A DNA stretch of 13,590 bases from positions 1 through 13,590 of the forward strand of contig JASLFQ010000125.1 in NCBI GenBank assembly GCA_030150595.1, read 5' to 3'. Positions 7,592-13,590 of the stretch are shown here, in pieces (position 1 is the stretch's first letter; each line of letters starts with the position of its first letter). The notes under the pieces are model-generated. The model was not told the origin of the DNA. It worked only from the letters and a program-made list of their open reading frames with translations, and made no database searches. This DNA comes from Aquirhabdus sp. Lineage in GTDB: Bacteria > Pseudomonadota > Gammaproteobacteria > Pseudomonadales > Moraxellaceae. Made by a program: the position numbers and the translations under genes.

Positions 7592-7619
7592 GGTGCAATG
7601 CGCTTCGGCTTATTGCACC
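7592..7619. repeat. Palindrome spanning the stop codon of the membrane-protein gene
   Basis: GGTGCAAT (7592-7599) and ATTGCACC (7612-7619) form a perfect 8-bp stem around a 12-base GC-rich centre containing CTTCGG. The TAA of the membrane-protein gene (7610-7612) lies inside it. Neither strand continues into a run of U, so it is not a standard terminator. It resembles REP-like palindromes with a TGCAAT...ATTGCA core that are common after genes in gammaproteobacteria. Confidence 0.55.
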
Positions 7620-8032
7620 TTAAGAGGGTTTATTTTTAACCATACCCAGACAAGGTAAGGAGAAAAAAACAATAATCCATTCATAGCGTCAATGATGAAT
7701 GAATACTTAGGGAAATATGGCTGCAAATATTTCAGGAGCAGCATTAATGCATAAGAGATTTGCAAAGTTCTGACGACTATAGGGTTGAAGTCAGGCAGAG
7801 CTTGCGCTGTTCCTCTGTAGTAGCACCTTGCCCTTTGCATACAGTACAACCCACCAAGCGCAAATAATGCAAAAAGACCTCCGACTTCCAAATTTCCTAT
7901 ATCCATGCTTTTATTAGCGAAAATTGCAATGAGGACGAAGATCATGCCAATCAAAAAAAGCGGGAATCCTACTAAGAAAAATAAGATTGCCCCAAAAATA
8001 CTTTTTTCGCCAGCTGGTTTTATATCATCCAT
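7610..8032 (-). CDS. Four-helix inner-membrane protein of unknown function
   Basis: 140 residues from the ATG at 8032. The frame can also begin four codons earlier at a TTG (8044), but a GGA with 7-base spacing fits the ATG better. Hydrophobic segments: about 11-37 (ILFFLVGFPLFLIGMIFVLIAIF), about 48-66 (LEVGGLFALFALGGLYCMQ), about 86-101 (VVRTLQISYALMLLLK) and about 112-135 (FIIDAMNGLLFFSPYLVWVWL). The loop between the second and third segments holds RARCYYRG. No conserved family motif is visible to me, and no operon partner is close: 108 bases separate it from the exported-protein gene and 71 from rsmB. Its codon use is more AT-rich than that of rsmB and fmt next door, which could mean recent acquisition or only weak selection. 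Confidence 0.7.
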   Translation of the reverse strand: MDDIKPAGEKSIFGAILFFLVGFPLFLIGMIFVLIAIFANKSMDIGNLEVGGLFALFALGGLYCMQRARCYYRGTAQALPDFNPIVVRTLQISYALMLLLKYLQPYFPKYSFIIDAMNGLLFFSPYLVWVWLKINPLKVQ

Positions 8033-8115
8033 TTTGCAGTCCAAATTTCTTATTTAAATTTATAAGATAAAATATATCACCTCTGGCATGTGGACGATAT
8101 GCTTGAATTGCTTCA

Positions 8116-9486
8116 TCAAACCTTATCCAACACCGCAAAATAAAACCCATCGCCGCTATCTGTCGCAGGGAAACATTGGCGACCTATAGGACGTTGAATG
8201 CCCCAATCCGCAACAATCGGTTTCTCAACTGCATTCGGTGTACGTTTAAGAAACGAGGCGATTTGATCTTCGTTTTCGGATTTGAGTAACGAACAAGTGA
8301 TATACACCAAACGACCACCAACTTTCAGTTGTGACCATAAATGATCCAGCAACTTCGCTTGCAGCGTGACAGTCTGGGCAATATCAGTTGCTTGGCGCAA
8401 CAAACGAATGTCAGGATGACGACGCAAAACGCCCGTCGCACTACACGGCGCATCCAACAAAATCGCATCAATTGGCGCTTCCGCGAGCCACGCGCTCGCA
8501 TCCGCAGTTGCTACAGTTACACGATTTTGGTCAAAGAGTTCAAGGCGATTGAGATTTTCACGGACACGCTTCAAGCGATAAGAATCACTGTCGAGTGCAA
8601 TGAGTTTTTGCGGCGTATATTGCTCTAAAAGATGCGCGGTTTTACCACCGGGCGCGGCGCAAGCGTCGAGGACAACTTTGCCATCCAATCCTTTGCAATC
8701 ATTGTCATTGAATAACGCCGCACAACGTTGAGCATTTAAATCTTGCACCGAAAACCAACCCTCCAAATAACCCGGTAGGCTTGGAATGTTGACATGTTGC
8801 AGCAGTTGAATCGCTTCAGGTGTGCTCTGGTCGGTTGAGTTGGCATTCACGCCTTGCAGTGCGAGCGCATCCAGATAACCAGTTCGTGTGCGCTGACGTT
8901 TATTCACGCGTAAGAAAAGCGGCGCGCTATGACGCAGAGATTCAGCGATCGTCAGCCACTCATCGCCCCAGTCTTTTTCAAGTTGATTCGCTAACCAATC
9001 AGGCAATGCATGATGCTGATCAAAAATCTCTTGTAATTCAGTTTGCTCACGCAAGGTGCGACGGAGCAATGCATTGACAAGTCCGCTGGCTTTTTCTTGC
9101 CCTAACTGTTTTGCGGCGTCAACCGTCTCACTAATTGCCGCATGCGGTGGAATACGTGTTTGGAAAATCTGATAAAGACCCAAATGCAGCGCAGCTTGCA
9201 CACGATTATCGGTCAATGGTCGCGCCAACATCGGCTGCAACACCGCATCGAGCGCAAACCAATGACGCAATGTGCCCATCACCAACTCATTAAACAAACC
9301 ACGATCACGCTCAGGCGTTTTTTCCAATGCTTTCGGCAATAGAGTATTAAGCGACTCACCCTCTTGCACACTGACAATCACGCGAATGACTTGTGCACGC
9401 AAATTTAGCGCAGCGGGGCGAGGTTTCGCATTGGCTGGTGCATTATGGAATTTACGCGGTTTAGCTGATTTCGGAGGAAGACTCAT
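8116..9486 (-). CDS. rsmB: 16S rRNA (cytosine-967-C5)-methyltransferase RsmB
   Basis: SAM-dependent methyltransferase that makes m5C at position 967 of 16S rRNA (456 residues; about 430 in E. coli). Domains seen: a NusB-like RNA-binding domain at about 30-165 and a Rossmann methyltransferase at about 235-456. Motifs: SAM-binding VLDACAAPGGKT (272-283), DAPCSATG (345-352, Cys348) and VYITCSLLKSENE (394-406, Cys398). In this family the TCS cysteine attacks C6 of the base and the PC cysteine helps release the product. The end GDGFYFAVL is typical. A Lys/Pro/Ala-rich tail of about 28 residues precedes the NusB-like part and accounts for most of the extra length. The start overlaps the fmt stop as ATGA, so the two genes are translationally coupled; this pairing is widespread in gammaproteobacteria. 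Confidence 0.97.
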   Translation of the reverse strand: MSLPPKSAKPRKFHNAPANAKPRPAALNLRAQVIRVIVSVQEGESLNTLLPKALEKTPERDRGLFNELVMGTLRHWFALDAVLQPMLARPLTDNRVQAALHLGLYQIFQTRIPPHAAISETVDAAKQLGQEKASGLVNALLRRTLREQTELQEIFDQHHALPDWLANQLEKDWGDEWLTIAESLRHSAPLFLRVNKRQRTRTGYLDALALQGVNANSTDQSTPEAIQLLQHVNIPSLPGYLEGWFSVQDLNAQRCAALFNDNDCKGLDGKVVLDACAAPGGKTAHLLEQYTPQKLIALDSDSYRLKRVRENLNRLELFDQNRVTVATADASAWLAEAPIDAILLDAPCSATGVLRRHPDIRLLRQATDIAQTVTLQAKLLDHLWSQLKVGGRLVYITCSLLKSENEDQIASFLKRTPNAVEKPIVADWGIQRPIGRQCFPATDSGDGFYFAVLDKV

Positions 9487-10460
9487 TGTAATTGTTGTCC
9501 AATTTGAAGTTTTTGTGCTTGAAGGATTTGGACGCTATTCAGTGGCTTGCCACCTGCCCATTGCAGTTGTGTCAGGCGTAGCGATTGTCCATCGCCACAA
9601 CGAACGGTCACGCCATGCTTATCAATCGCAATGATTTCGCCTGCTTGACCTGCATTTTCATCATTTTCAGGCAATGCCGCTGACCAAACGCGCAGCACGT
9701 CATCGCCAATTTGCGTATACGCGACAGGCCAAGGTTGTAATCCACGAATCAGACGATCTAAGGTTGCAGCTGGTTGCGACCAATCAATTCTGCCTTCGGC
9801 TTTCGTAAGTTTGCTGGCGTAGGTTGCTTGATGATTGTCTTGAGTGATTTTATGCACATGGTAATGCGCCAATTGATCCAGCGTATGTACAACCGCTTCG
9901 CCACCTAATGTCGCCAAACGATCATGCAGAGTTGCGCTGGTATCCGTGTGTCCAATGGTCAACGGAACGCGATACAGCATATCTCCAGTGTCCAATCCTG
10001 CATCCATTTGCATAATGGTAATGCCTGTCTCGATGTCACCCGCCAGAATCGCCCGATGAATCGGCGCGGCTCCACGCCAGCGTGGTAACAGTGACGCGTG
10101 AATATTTAAACATCCCAAACGTGGCATATCCAATACCACTTGCGGCAGTATCAAACCATACGCGGCAACGATCATGGCATCAACATGAGACTCAGCAACG
10201 ATTTTCGCCAATTCTGCTTGCGCGGCGAGACCTTCTTCGGTGCTACTTTTTAGGTGAACAGGTTGATAAACCGGAATGTTGTGTGTGATCGCAAGCGCTT
10301 TTACCGCAGATGGCGTCATTTTTTGACCACGACCTGAAGGGCGATCGGGTTGTGTGTAGACCGCACAAATGTTGTGTCCAGCATCAATCAAAGCTTGCAG
10401 TGCAGTCGCTGCAAATTCAGGTGTTCCAGCAAAAATTAAATTCACAGTCGTTGTTTTCAA
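9483..10460 (-). CDS. fmt: Methionyl-tRNA formyltransferase
   Basis: Transfers the formyl group of 10-formyl-tetrahydrofolate to Met-tRNA(fMet), needed for normal bacterial initiation (325 residues, usual length about 315). Seen: IFAGTPEFAA near the N-terminus, QPDRPSGRGQK (37-47), the folate/catalytic region GCLNIHASLLPRWRGAAPIH (116-135) with Asn119 and His121, and MDAGLDTGDML (152-162) with the catalytic Asp157. The C-terminal tRNA-binding domain begins near residue 210. The open frame begins at TTG (10460); no in-frame ATG lies just upstream. A GTG at 10445 is an alternative that would remove five residues without touching the fold. Neither has a good Shine-Dalgarno, so the start is uncertain. 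In many relatives def (peptide deformylase) lies next to fmt; here the gene upstream is the divergent ilvD. Confidence 0.96.
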   Translation of the reverse strand: MKTTTVNLIFAGTPEFAATALQALIDAGHNICAVYTQPDRPSGRGQKMTPSAVKALAITHNIPVYQPVHLKSSTEEGLAAQAELAKIVAESHVDAMIVAAYGLILPQVVLDMPRLGCLNIHASLLPRWRGAAPIHRAILAGDIETGITIMQMDAGLDTGDMLYRVPLTIGHTDTSATLHDRLATLGGEAVVHTLDQLAHYHVHKITQDNHQATYASKLTKAEGRIDWSQPAATLDRLIRGLQPWPVAYTQIGDDVLRVWSAALPENDENAGQAGEIIAIDKHGVTVRCGDGQSLRLTQLQWAGGKPLNSVQILQAQKLQIGQQLQ

Positions 10461-10504
10461 TACATGAAGAGATAGATGTGATTATAACTGACTGAAGGAT
10501 ACGT

Positions 10505-10550
10505 TGCTTTGAAGTCTTCCCCTTCAAGGGGAAGATTTATAAGGGGATGG
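10505..10550 (+). repeat. Palindromic intergenic repeat, copy B
   Basis: Begins with TGCTTTGAAGTCTTCCCC (10505-10522), identical over 18 bases to the start of copy C. The arm AAGTCTTCCCC faces GGGGAAGATTT (10528-10538), and the tail is ATAAGGGGATGG. It lies 45 bases upstream of fmt, between divergent genes. Confidence 0.85.
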
Positions 10551-10582
10551 TTTCTATTTATAAGATCAAAAGCTTCATTGCG

Positions 10583-10597
10583 GCGGTATCTTACCGC
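10583..10597. repeat. Small hairpin in the fmt-ilvD gap
   Basis: GCGGTA (10583-10588), loop TCT, TACCGC (10592-10597): a perfect 6-bp stem with a 3-base loop, 32 bases past repeat copy B. No U-tract follows. Confidence 0.45.
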
Positions 10598-10627
10598 TTA
10601 ATCAATCGATGGGTGGATTCGCCTACC

Positions 10628-10668
10628 GCGGGTCTTACTTTTTTCTTGGAAAAAGTAAGCAAAACCGC
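10628..10668. repeat. Long palindrome in the fmt-ilvD gap
   Basis: CTTACTTTTT (10634-10643) and AAAAAGTAAG (10650-10659) pair perfectly around a 6-base loop; outer GCGG (10628-10631) and CCGC (10665-10668) can extend the stem. A CTTACTTTTT...AAAAAGTAAG core followed by CAAAA is a form I recognise from dispersed intergenic palindromes of proteobacteria. There is only one copy in this window. Confidence 0.6.
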
Positions 10669-10921
10669 GTCCATCACAAAACTCGCGTGCAGGGAGGAGT
10701 TTTTAACAAGGAGGCTTATCCAAGATATCAGTCATTGAACATATACCGTTCTGCTCAAACAGTTGCTCAGGACGGGTAAAGGCAAGACAAGAGCTAAAGC
10801 AATTCAATTAGCACCAAATATGATAATTATCGTAAGGGTTTTTATATCATGCCTTTCACTTGCGCGGCATGAAGGATAGAATTAGCCCCTATTATTAAGA
10901 CCGATGAAAAAGGCATGACCC

Positions 10922-12616
10922 ATGAGTAACGATTTAGACAATCTCAGTATTCGTAAACACTCTTCACAAGTTGTTGACGGTATCGAATTTGCACCAGCAC
11001 GCGCGATGTTGCGTGCGGTTGGTTTTACTGACGCAGACTTCAAAAAACCACAGATTGGGATTGCTTCAACATGGGCAATGGTGACGCCGTGCAACATGCA
11101 CATTGATGGTTTGGCACGCGAAGCAGAAGCAGGCGCGAATGCAGCTGGCGGTAAAGGCGTGATCTTCAATACCATTACCATTTCTGACGGTATTGCGAAC
11201 GGCACCGAAGGCATGAAATATTCTATGGTCTCGCGCGAAATTATCGCGGACTCGATTGAAGCGGTTGCTGGCTGCGAAGGCTTTGACGGTCTGATCGCGA
11301 TTGGCGGCTGTGACAAAAACATGCCAGGTTGCATCATGGGCTTGGCACGTTTGAATCGCCCATCAGTATTTGTATACGGTGGTTCGATCAAACCAGGCGC
11401 AGGTCATACCGACATTATTTCTGTGTTTGAAGCTGTTGGACAACATGCTAAAGGCGAACTGTCAGCGATTCAAGTGAAACAAATTGAAGAAGTTGCGATT
11501 CCTGGTCCTGGTTCTTGTGGCGGTATGTACACTGCAAATACCATGGCATCAGCAATCGAAGCACTCGGCATGAGCTTACCGGGTTCATCCGCACAAGATG
11601 CAGTGTCGCAAGAAAAACATAATGATTGCCAACGTGCTGGCGAAGCGGTGATGAATTTGCTTCGCCTCGACATTAAGCCACGCGACATCATGACCAAAGC
11701 AGCTTTTGAGAATGCCATTAAAGTGGTGATCGTATTGGGTGGTTCAACCAATGCTGTACTGCATTTAATTGGGATGGCGCGTACCGTCGATGTTGATTTG
11801 ACGCTAGAAGATTTCGTGCGCGTTGGTGCTGTTACACCATTGCTCGCAGACGTTCGTCCATCAGGCAAATATATGATGAGCGAATTGGTTGCGATTGGCG
11901 GTATTCAACCATTGATGAAACGCATGTTGGATCGTGGCATGTTGGATGGTTCATGTTTGACTGTTACTGGCAAAACTTTGGCAGAAAACTTGGCGAATGT
12001 TCAAGATTATCCAGCTGACCAACAAATCATCATGCCATTTGATAAGCCAATCAAAGCGGATTCGCATTTGGTAATTCTGAAAGGTAATTTGGCGTTGGAA
12101 GGTTCTGTTGCCAAGATTACTGGTAAAGAAGGGCTACGTTTCGAAGGTAATGCACGCGTTTATAGTGGCGAAATCGAAGCAATGGCAGGCATCTTGAATG
12201 GTGAAGTCGTTGCTGGCGACGTCATCGTCATTAAAGATGAAGGTCCGAAAGGCGGCCCAGGCATGCGCGAAATGTTGAAACCAACTTCTGCTGTCATGGG
12301 TAAAGGTTTAGGTCAAACCGTCGCATTGATTACTGATGGTCGTTTTAGCGGTGGTTCACATGGTTTTGTCGTCGGTCACATCACCCCAGAAGCGTTTGAA
12401 GGCGGCTTAATCGGTTTGGTACACACTGGTGATCGTATCGTGATTGATGCCGAAACTCGCGAACTGAATTTACTCGTGAGCGAAGAAGAAATTGCAAAAC
12501 GTCGCGTAGCATGGGTTCGCCCAGCGCCGAAGTACACGCGTGGTGTATTGGCAAAATATGCTCGCTTGGTATCGAGTGCGTCTACTGGCGCTGTGACCGA
12601 TATGAATCTCGACTGA
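10922..12616 (+). CDS. ilvD: Dihydroxy-acid dehydratase
   Basis: Cytoplasmic Fe-S enzyme that dehydrates 2,3-dihydroxy-isovalerate and 2,3-dihydroxy-3-methylvalerate in valine, isoleucine and leucine synthesis. The protein has 564 residues, the shorter IlvD type, against 616 in E. coli. Seen: the three cluster cysteines Cys57 (TPCN), Cys130 (GGCDKNMPG) and Cys199 (GSCGGMYTANTM), Lys132 next to the metal ligand Asp131, and DGRFSGGSHG (472-481), which carries the active-site serine region. The short form with three Cys may hold a [2Fe-2S] rather than a [4Fe-4S] cluster; that is inference. An in-frame TGA upstream and the AAAAAGG motif fix the start. The gene is monocistronic, divergent from fmt, and followed by repeat copy C and a strong terminator. 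No leader peptide rich in branched-chain codons is visible, so attenuation of the E. coli type is not supported. Confidence 0.98.
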   Translation: MSNDLDNLSIRKHSSQVVDGIEFAPARAMLRAVGFTDADFKKPQIGIASTWAMVTPCNMHIDGLAREAEAGANAAGGKGVIFNTITISDGIANGTEGMKYSMVSREIIADSIEAVAGCEGFDGLIAIGGCDKNMPGCIMGLARLNRPSVFVYGGSIKPGAGHTDIISVFEAVGQHAKGELSAIQVKQIEEVAIPGPGSCGGMYTANTMASAIEALGMSLPGSSAQDAVSQEKHNDCQRAGEAVMNLLRLDIKPRDIMTKAAFENAIKVVIVLGGSTNAVLHLIGMARTVDVDLTLEDFVRVGAVTPLLADVRPSGKYMMSELVAIGGIQPLMKRMLDRGMLDGSCLTVTGKTLAENLANVQDYPADQQIIMPFDKPIKADSHLVILKGNLALEGSVAKITGKEGLRFEGNARVYSGEIEAMAGILNGEVVAGDVIVIKDEGPKGGPGMREMLKPTSAVMGKGLGQTVALITDGRFSGGSHGFVVGHITPEAFEGGLIGLVHTGDRIVIDAETRELNLLVSEEEIAKRRVAWVRPAPKYTRGVLAKYARLVSSASTGAVTDMNLD

Positions 12617-12618
12617 TA

Positions 12619-12664
12619 TGCTTTGAAGTCTTCCCCTGAGGGGGAAGATTTAGAAGGGGGTGCT
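12619..12664 (+). repeat. Palindromic intergenic repeat, copy C
   Basis: The left arm AAGTCTTCCCC (12626-12636) faces GGGGAAGATTT (12641-12651) across a four-base loop, with tail AGAAGGGGGTG. It starts 3 bases after the ilvD stop codon and precedes the terminator. Together with copy B it defines the consensus. Confidence 0.85.
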
Positions 12665-12695
12665 TTTGACGTTAAGTGGCATCATTCAGTAAAAG

Positions 12696-12730
12696 AAAAG
12701 GGCTTTTATTTATAGAATAAAAGCCCTTTT
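12696..12730. terminator. Bidirectional rho-independent terminator between ilvD and hisA
   Basis: AAAAGGGCTTTTATT (12696-12710) and AATAAAAGCCCTTTT (12716-12730) are perfect 15-base complements around the loop TATAG. The arms supply a T-run on each strand (six T on the plus strand), so it can serve both convergent genes. Confidence 0.95.
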
Positions 12731-12753
12731 TTATGCGAATCATGTGCGCTTAA

Positions 12754-13476
12754 TTACACATCCCAAATCGCTTGTGCTTCTCTCAAATTCAATGTGCCTT
12801 CATAAATCGCACGACCGGTAATCGCACCTAGAATTCCCGCCTGACCTTTCAATGCATGAATATCATCGAGATTAGTAATACCACCTGAAGCAATCACAGG
12901 CAAACCACAAGCTGCTGCCAATGCGACAGTTTGCGAAACATTCACACCTTGCATCATGCCGTCACGTGCAATATCGGTATACACAATGCTTGATACACCT
13001 GCATCAGCAAAGCGTTTCGCCAAATCTGTTGCTTTTACGTCTGTGACATTTGCCCAGCCATCCGTTGCAACCCAACCATCTTTGGCATCAATACCCACAA
13101 TGATACGACCCGCGAATTGTTTACATGCTTCCTCAACAAATTCAGGCTCACGCACGGCTTTCGTACCGATAATCACATAAGACACGCCTGCATCCAGATA
13201 ATGTCCGATCGTCTCTAATGAGCGAATGCCGCCACCAATTTGAATTGGCAACGTTGGATGCTTTTTAGCAATTGCTTCAACAACACTTTTATGAATTGGC
13301 GTTCCTGCAAAAGCACCATTTAAATCAACCAGATGTAGGCGGCGTGCTCCTTCGTTGACCCAATGTGTTGCGGTTGCAACTGGATCATCAGAGAACACGG
13401 TATCATCTTCCATACGACCTTGTTTAAGGCGTACACATTGACCATCTTTAAGATCGATTGCAGGGATTAATAACAT
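12754..13476 (-). CDS. hisA: Phosphoribosyl-formimino-AICAR-phosphate isomerase (ProFAR isomerase)
   Basis: Fourth-step enzyme of histidine synthesis: an Amadori rearrangement of ProFAR to PRFAR in the cytoplasm. 240 residues, the normal length, with a beta-alpha barrel made of two phosphate-binding halves. Seen: catalytic Asp8 in [10 protein letters not shown], phosphate-binding QIGGGIRS (79-86), IIGTKAV (102-108), the second catalytic Asp130 in [17 protein letters not shown] (167-174) and VIASGGI near residue 200. In many gammaproteobacteria hisA lies between hisH and hisF. Here it ends at the terminator shared with ilvD, and no his gene is visible in the 114 bases upstream, so it may be separated from hisF. 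AAG about 8 bases before the ATG is a weak ribosome binding site. Confidence 0.97.
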   Translation of the reverse strand: MLLIPAIDLKDGQCVRLKQGRMEDDTVFSDDPVATATHWVNEGARRLHLVDLNGAFAGTPIHKSVVEAIAKKHPTLPIQIGGGIRSLETIGHYLDAGVSYVIIGTKAVREPEFVEEACKQFAGRIIVGIDAKDGWVATDGWANVTDVKATDLAKRFADAGVSSIVYTDIARDGMMQGVNVSQTVALAAACGLPVIASGGITNLDDIHALKGQAGILGAITGRAIYEGTLNLREAQAIWDV

Positions 13477-13512
13477 AAGCAGACTTATTCAGCGGTAATC
13501 ATGGAGGGCGCT

Positions 13513-13541
13513 ATTATGCCATTACAAGAGAGAGGTTTGAA
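13513..13541 (-). promoter_or_regulatory. Candidate sigma-70 promoter of hisA
   Basis: Minus strand: TTCAAA (13536-13541), 17-base spacer, CATAAT (13513-13518). Matches to consensus are 4 of 6 and 5 of 6. The predicted leader is about 30 bases. A promoter here would fit hisA being transcribed on its own. Confidence 0.5.
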
Positions 13542-13590
13542 CAAAAACTAGATTGATGTACTCACGTAATTTTGATTGATCATGTGTGAC

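Larger units (their letters stand above)
10461..10921. other. Divergent intergenic region between fmt and ilvD, rich in palindromes
   Basis: No gene is supported in these 461 bases. They hold repeat copy B (10505-10550), a 6-bp hairpin (10583-10597), a longer palindrome (10628-10668) and, nearer ilvD, CATGCC (10848-10853) facing GGCATG (10866-10871). The AT-rich stretch at about 10815-10835 (TATGATAAT) could hold the ilvD -10, but I find no convincing -35. ilvD has AAAAAGG 8 bases before its ATG, inside a four-codon open frame (MKKA, 10904-10918). Confidence 0.6.

Noticed and set aside
10547..10738. 63-codon plus-strand open frame in the fmt-ilvD gap
   Set aside because: It runs through repeat copy B and two palindromes, has no ribosome binding site and no protein-like composition; best explained as repeat sequence.
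10840..10921. Leader-peptide attenuator before ilvD
   Set aside because: The only small frame codes for MKKA, with no run of Leu/Ile/Val codons and no terminator hairpin with a U-tract.
10882..11868. Two minus-strand open frames (169 and 132 codons) opposite ilvD
   Set aside because: They are shadows of the strongly supported ilvD frame, with Ser/Pro/Arg-rich translations typical of antisense reading.
12619..12664. G-quadruplex in the G-rich repeat tail
   Set aside because: Each copy has only two or three short G-runs on one strand, not the four needed for an intramolecular quadruplex.
13490..13554. Short plus-strand frame upstream of hisA
   Set aside because: Only about 16 codons, no ribosome binding site, and it overlaps the likely hisA promoter.

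Overview
The window looks like a chromosomal segment of a gram-negative gammaproteobacterium. The evidence is the fmt-rsmB pair, an ilvD of the roughly 560-residue type, hisA, a YbhG/YbhF-type tripartite ABC exporter and the overall codon style. A relative of Moraxellaceae/Acinetobacter is a reasonable guess, but it rests on style, not on a marker gene. I see no phage, plasmid, CRISPR, tRNA or rRNA features.

Left part (1-4823), all on the minus strand. An ABC efflux cassette reads lipoprotein adaptor, then ATPase, then permease, with ATGA overlaps at both junctions; the permease runs off the left edge. Upstream of it, also on the minus strand, lie a Dph6-type ATP-pyrophosphatase, a secreted SnoaL-like protein, and a small cysteine-rich protein that joins a CWC segment to a DUF5522-like tail.

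Middle part (4906-8044), minus strand. There is an intact formate/nitrite transporter gene (FNT family, FocA/NirC type) with a clear terminator. Behind it lies a shortened, diverged second FNT copy that lacks the whole C-terminal half. The roughly 340 bases between the two copies hold a candidate promoter and a strand-specific hairpin with a U-tract only about 45 bases before the transporter start, which could be an attenuator or the end of a small RNA. Further on are a small exported protein with its own terminator and a four-helix membrane protein of unknown function.

Right part (8116-13590). The fmt-rsmB operon (minus) starts initiator-tRNA formylation and 16S rRNA m5C967 methylation. It is divergent from ilvD (plus, branched-chain amino acid synthesis). 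ilvD converges on hisA (minus, histidine synthesis), and a perfect 15-bp bidirectional terminator separates them.

The most unusual non-coding feature is a three-copy family of short palindromic elements at about 2936, 10505 and 12619. All three are in the same orientation and all lie between genes; one sits in a 460-base gap that also carries two other palindromes. I found no convincing new multi-gene system. The best leads are the repeat family, the FNT leader hairpin and the decayed FNT paralogue.
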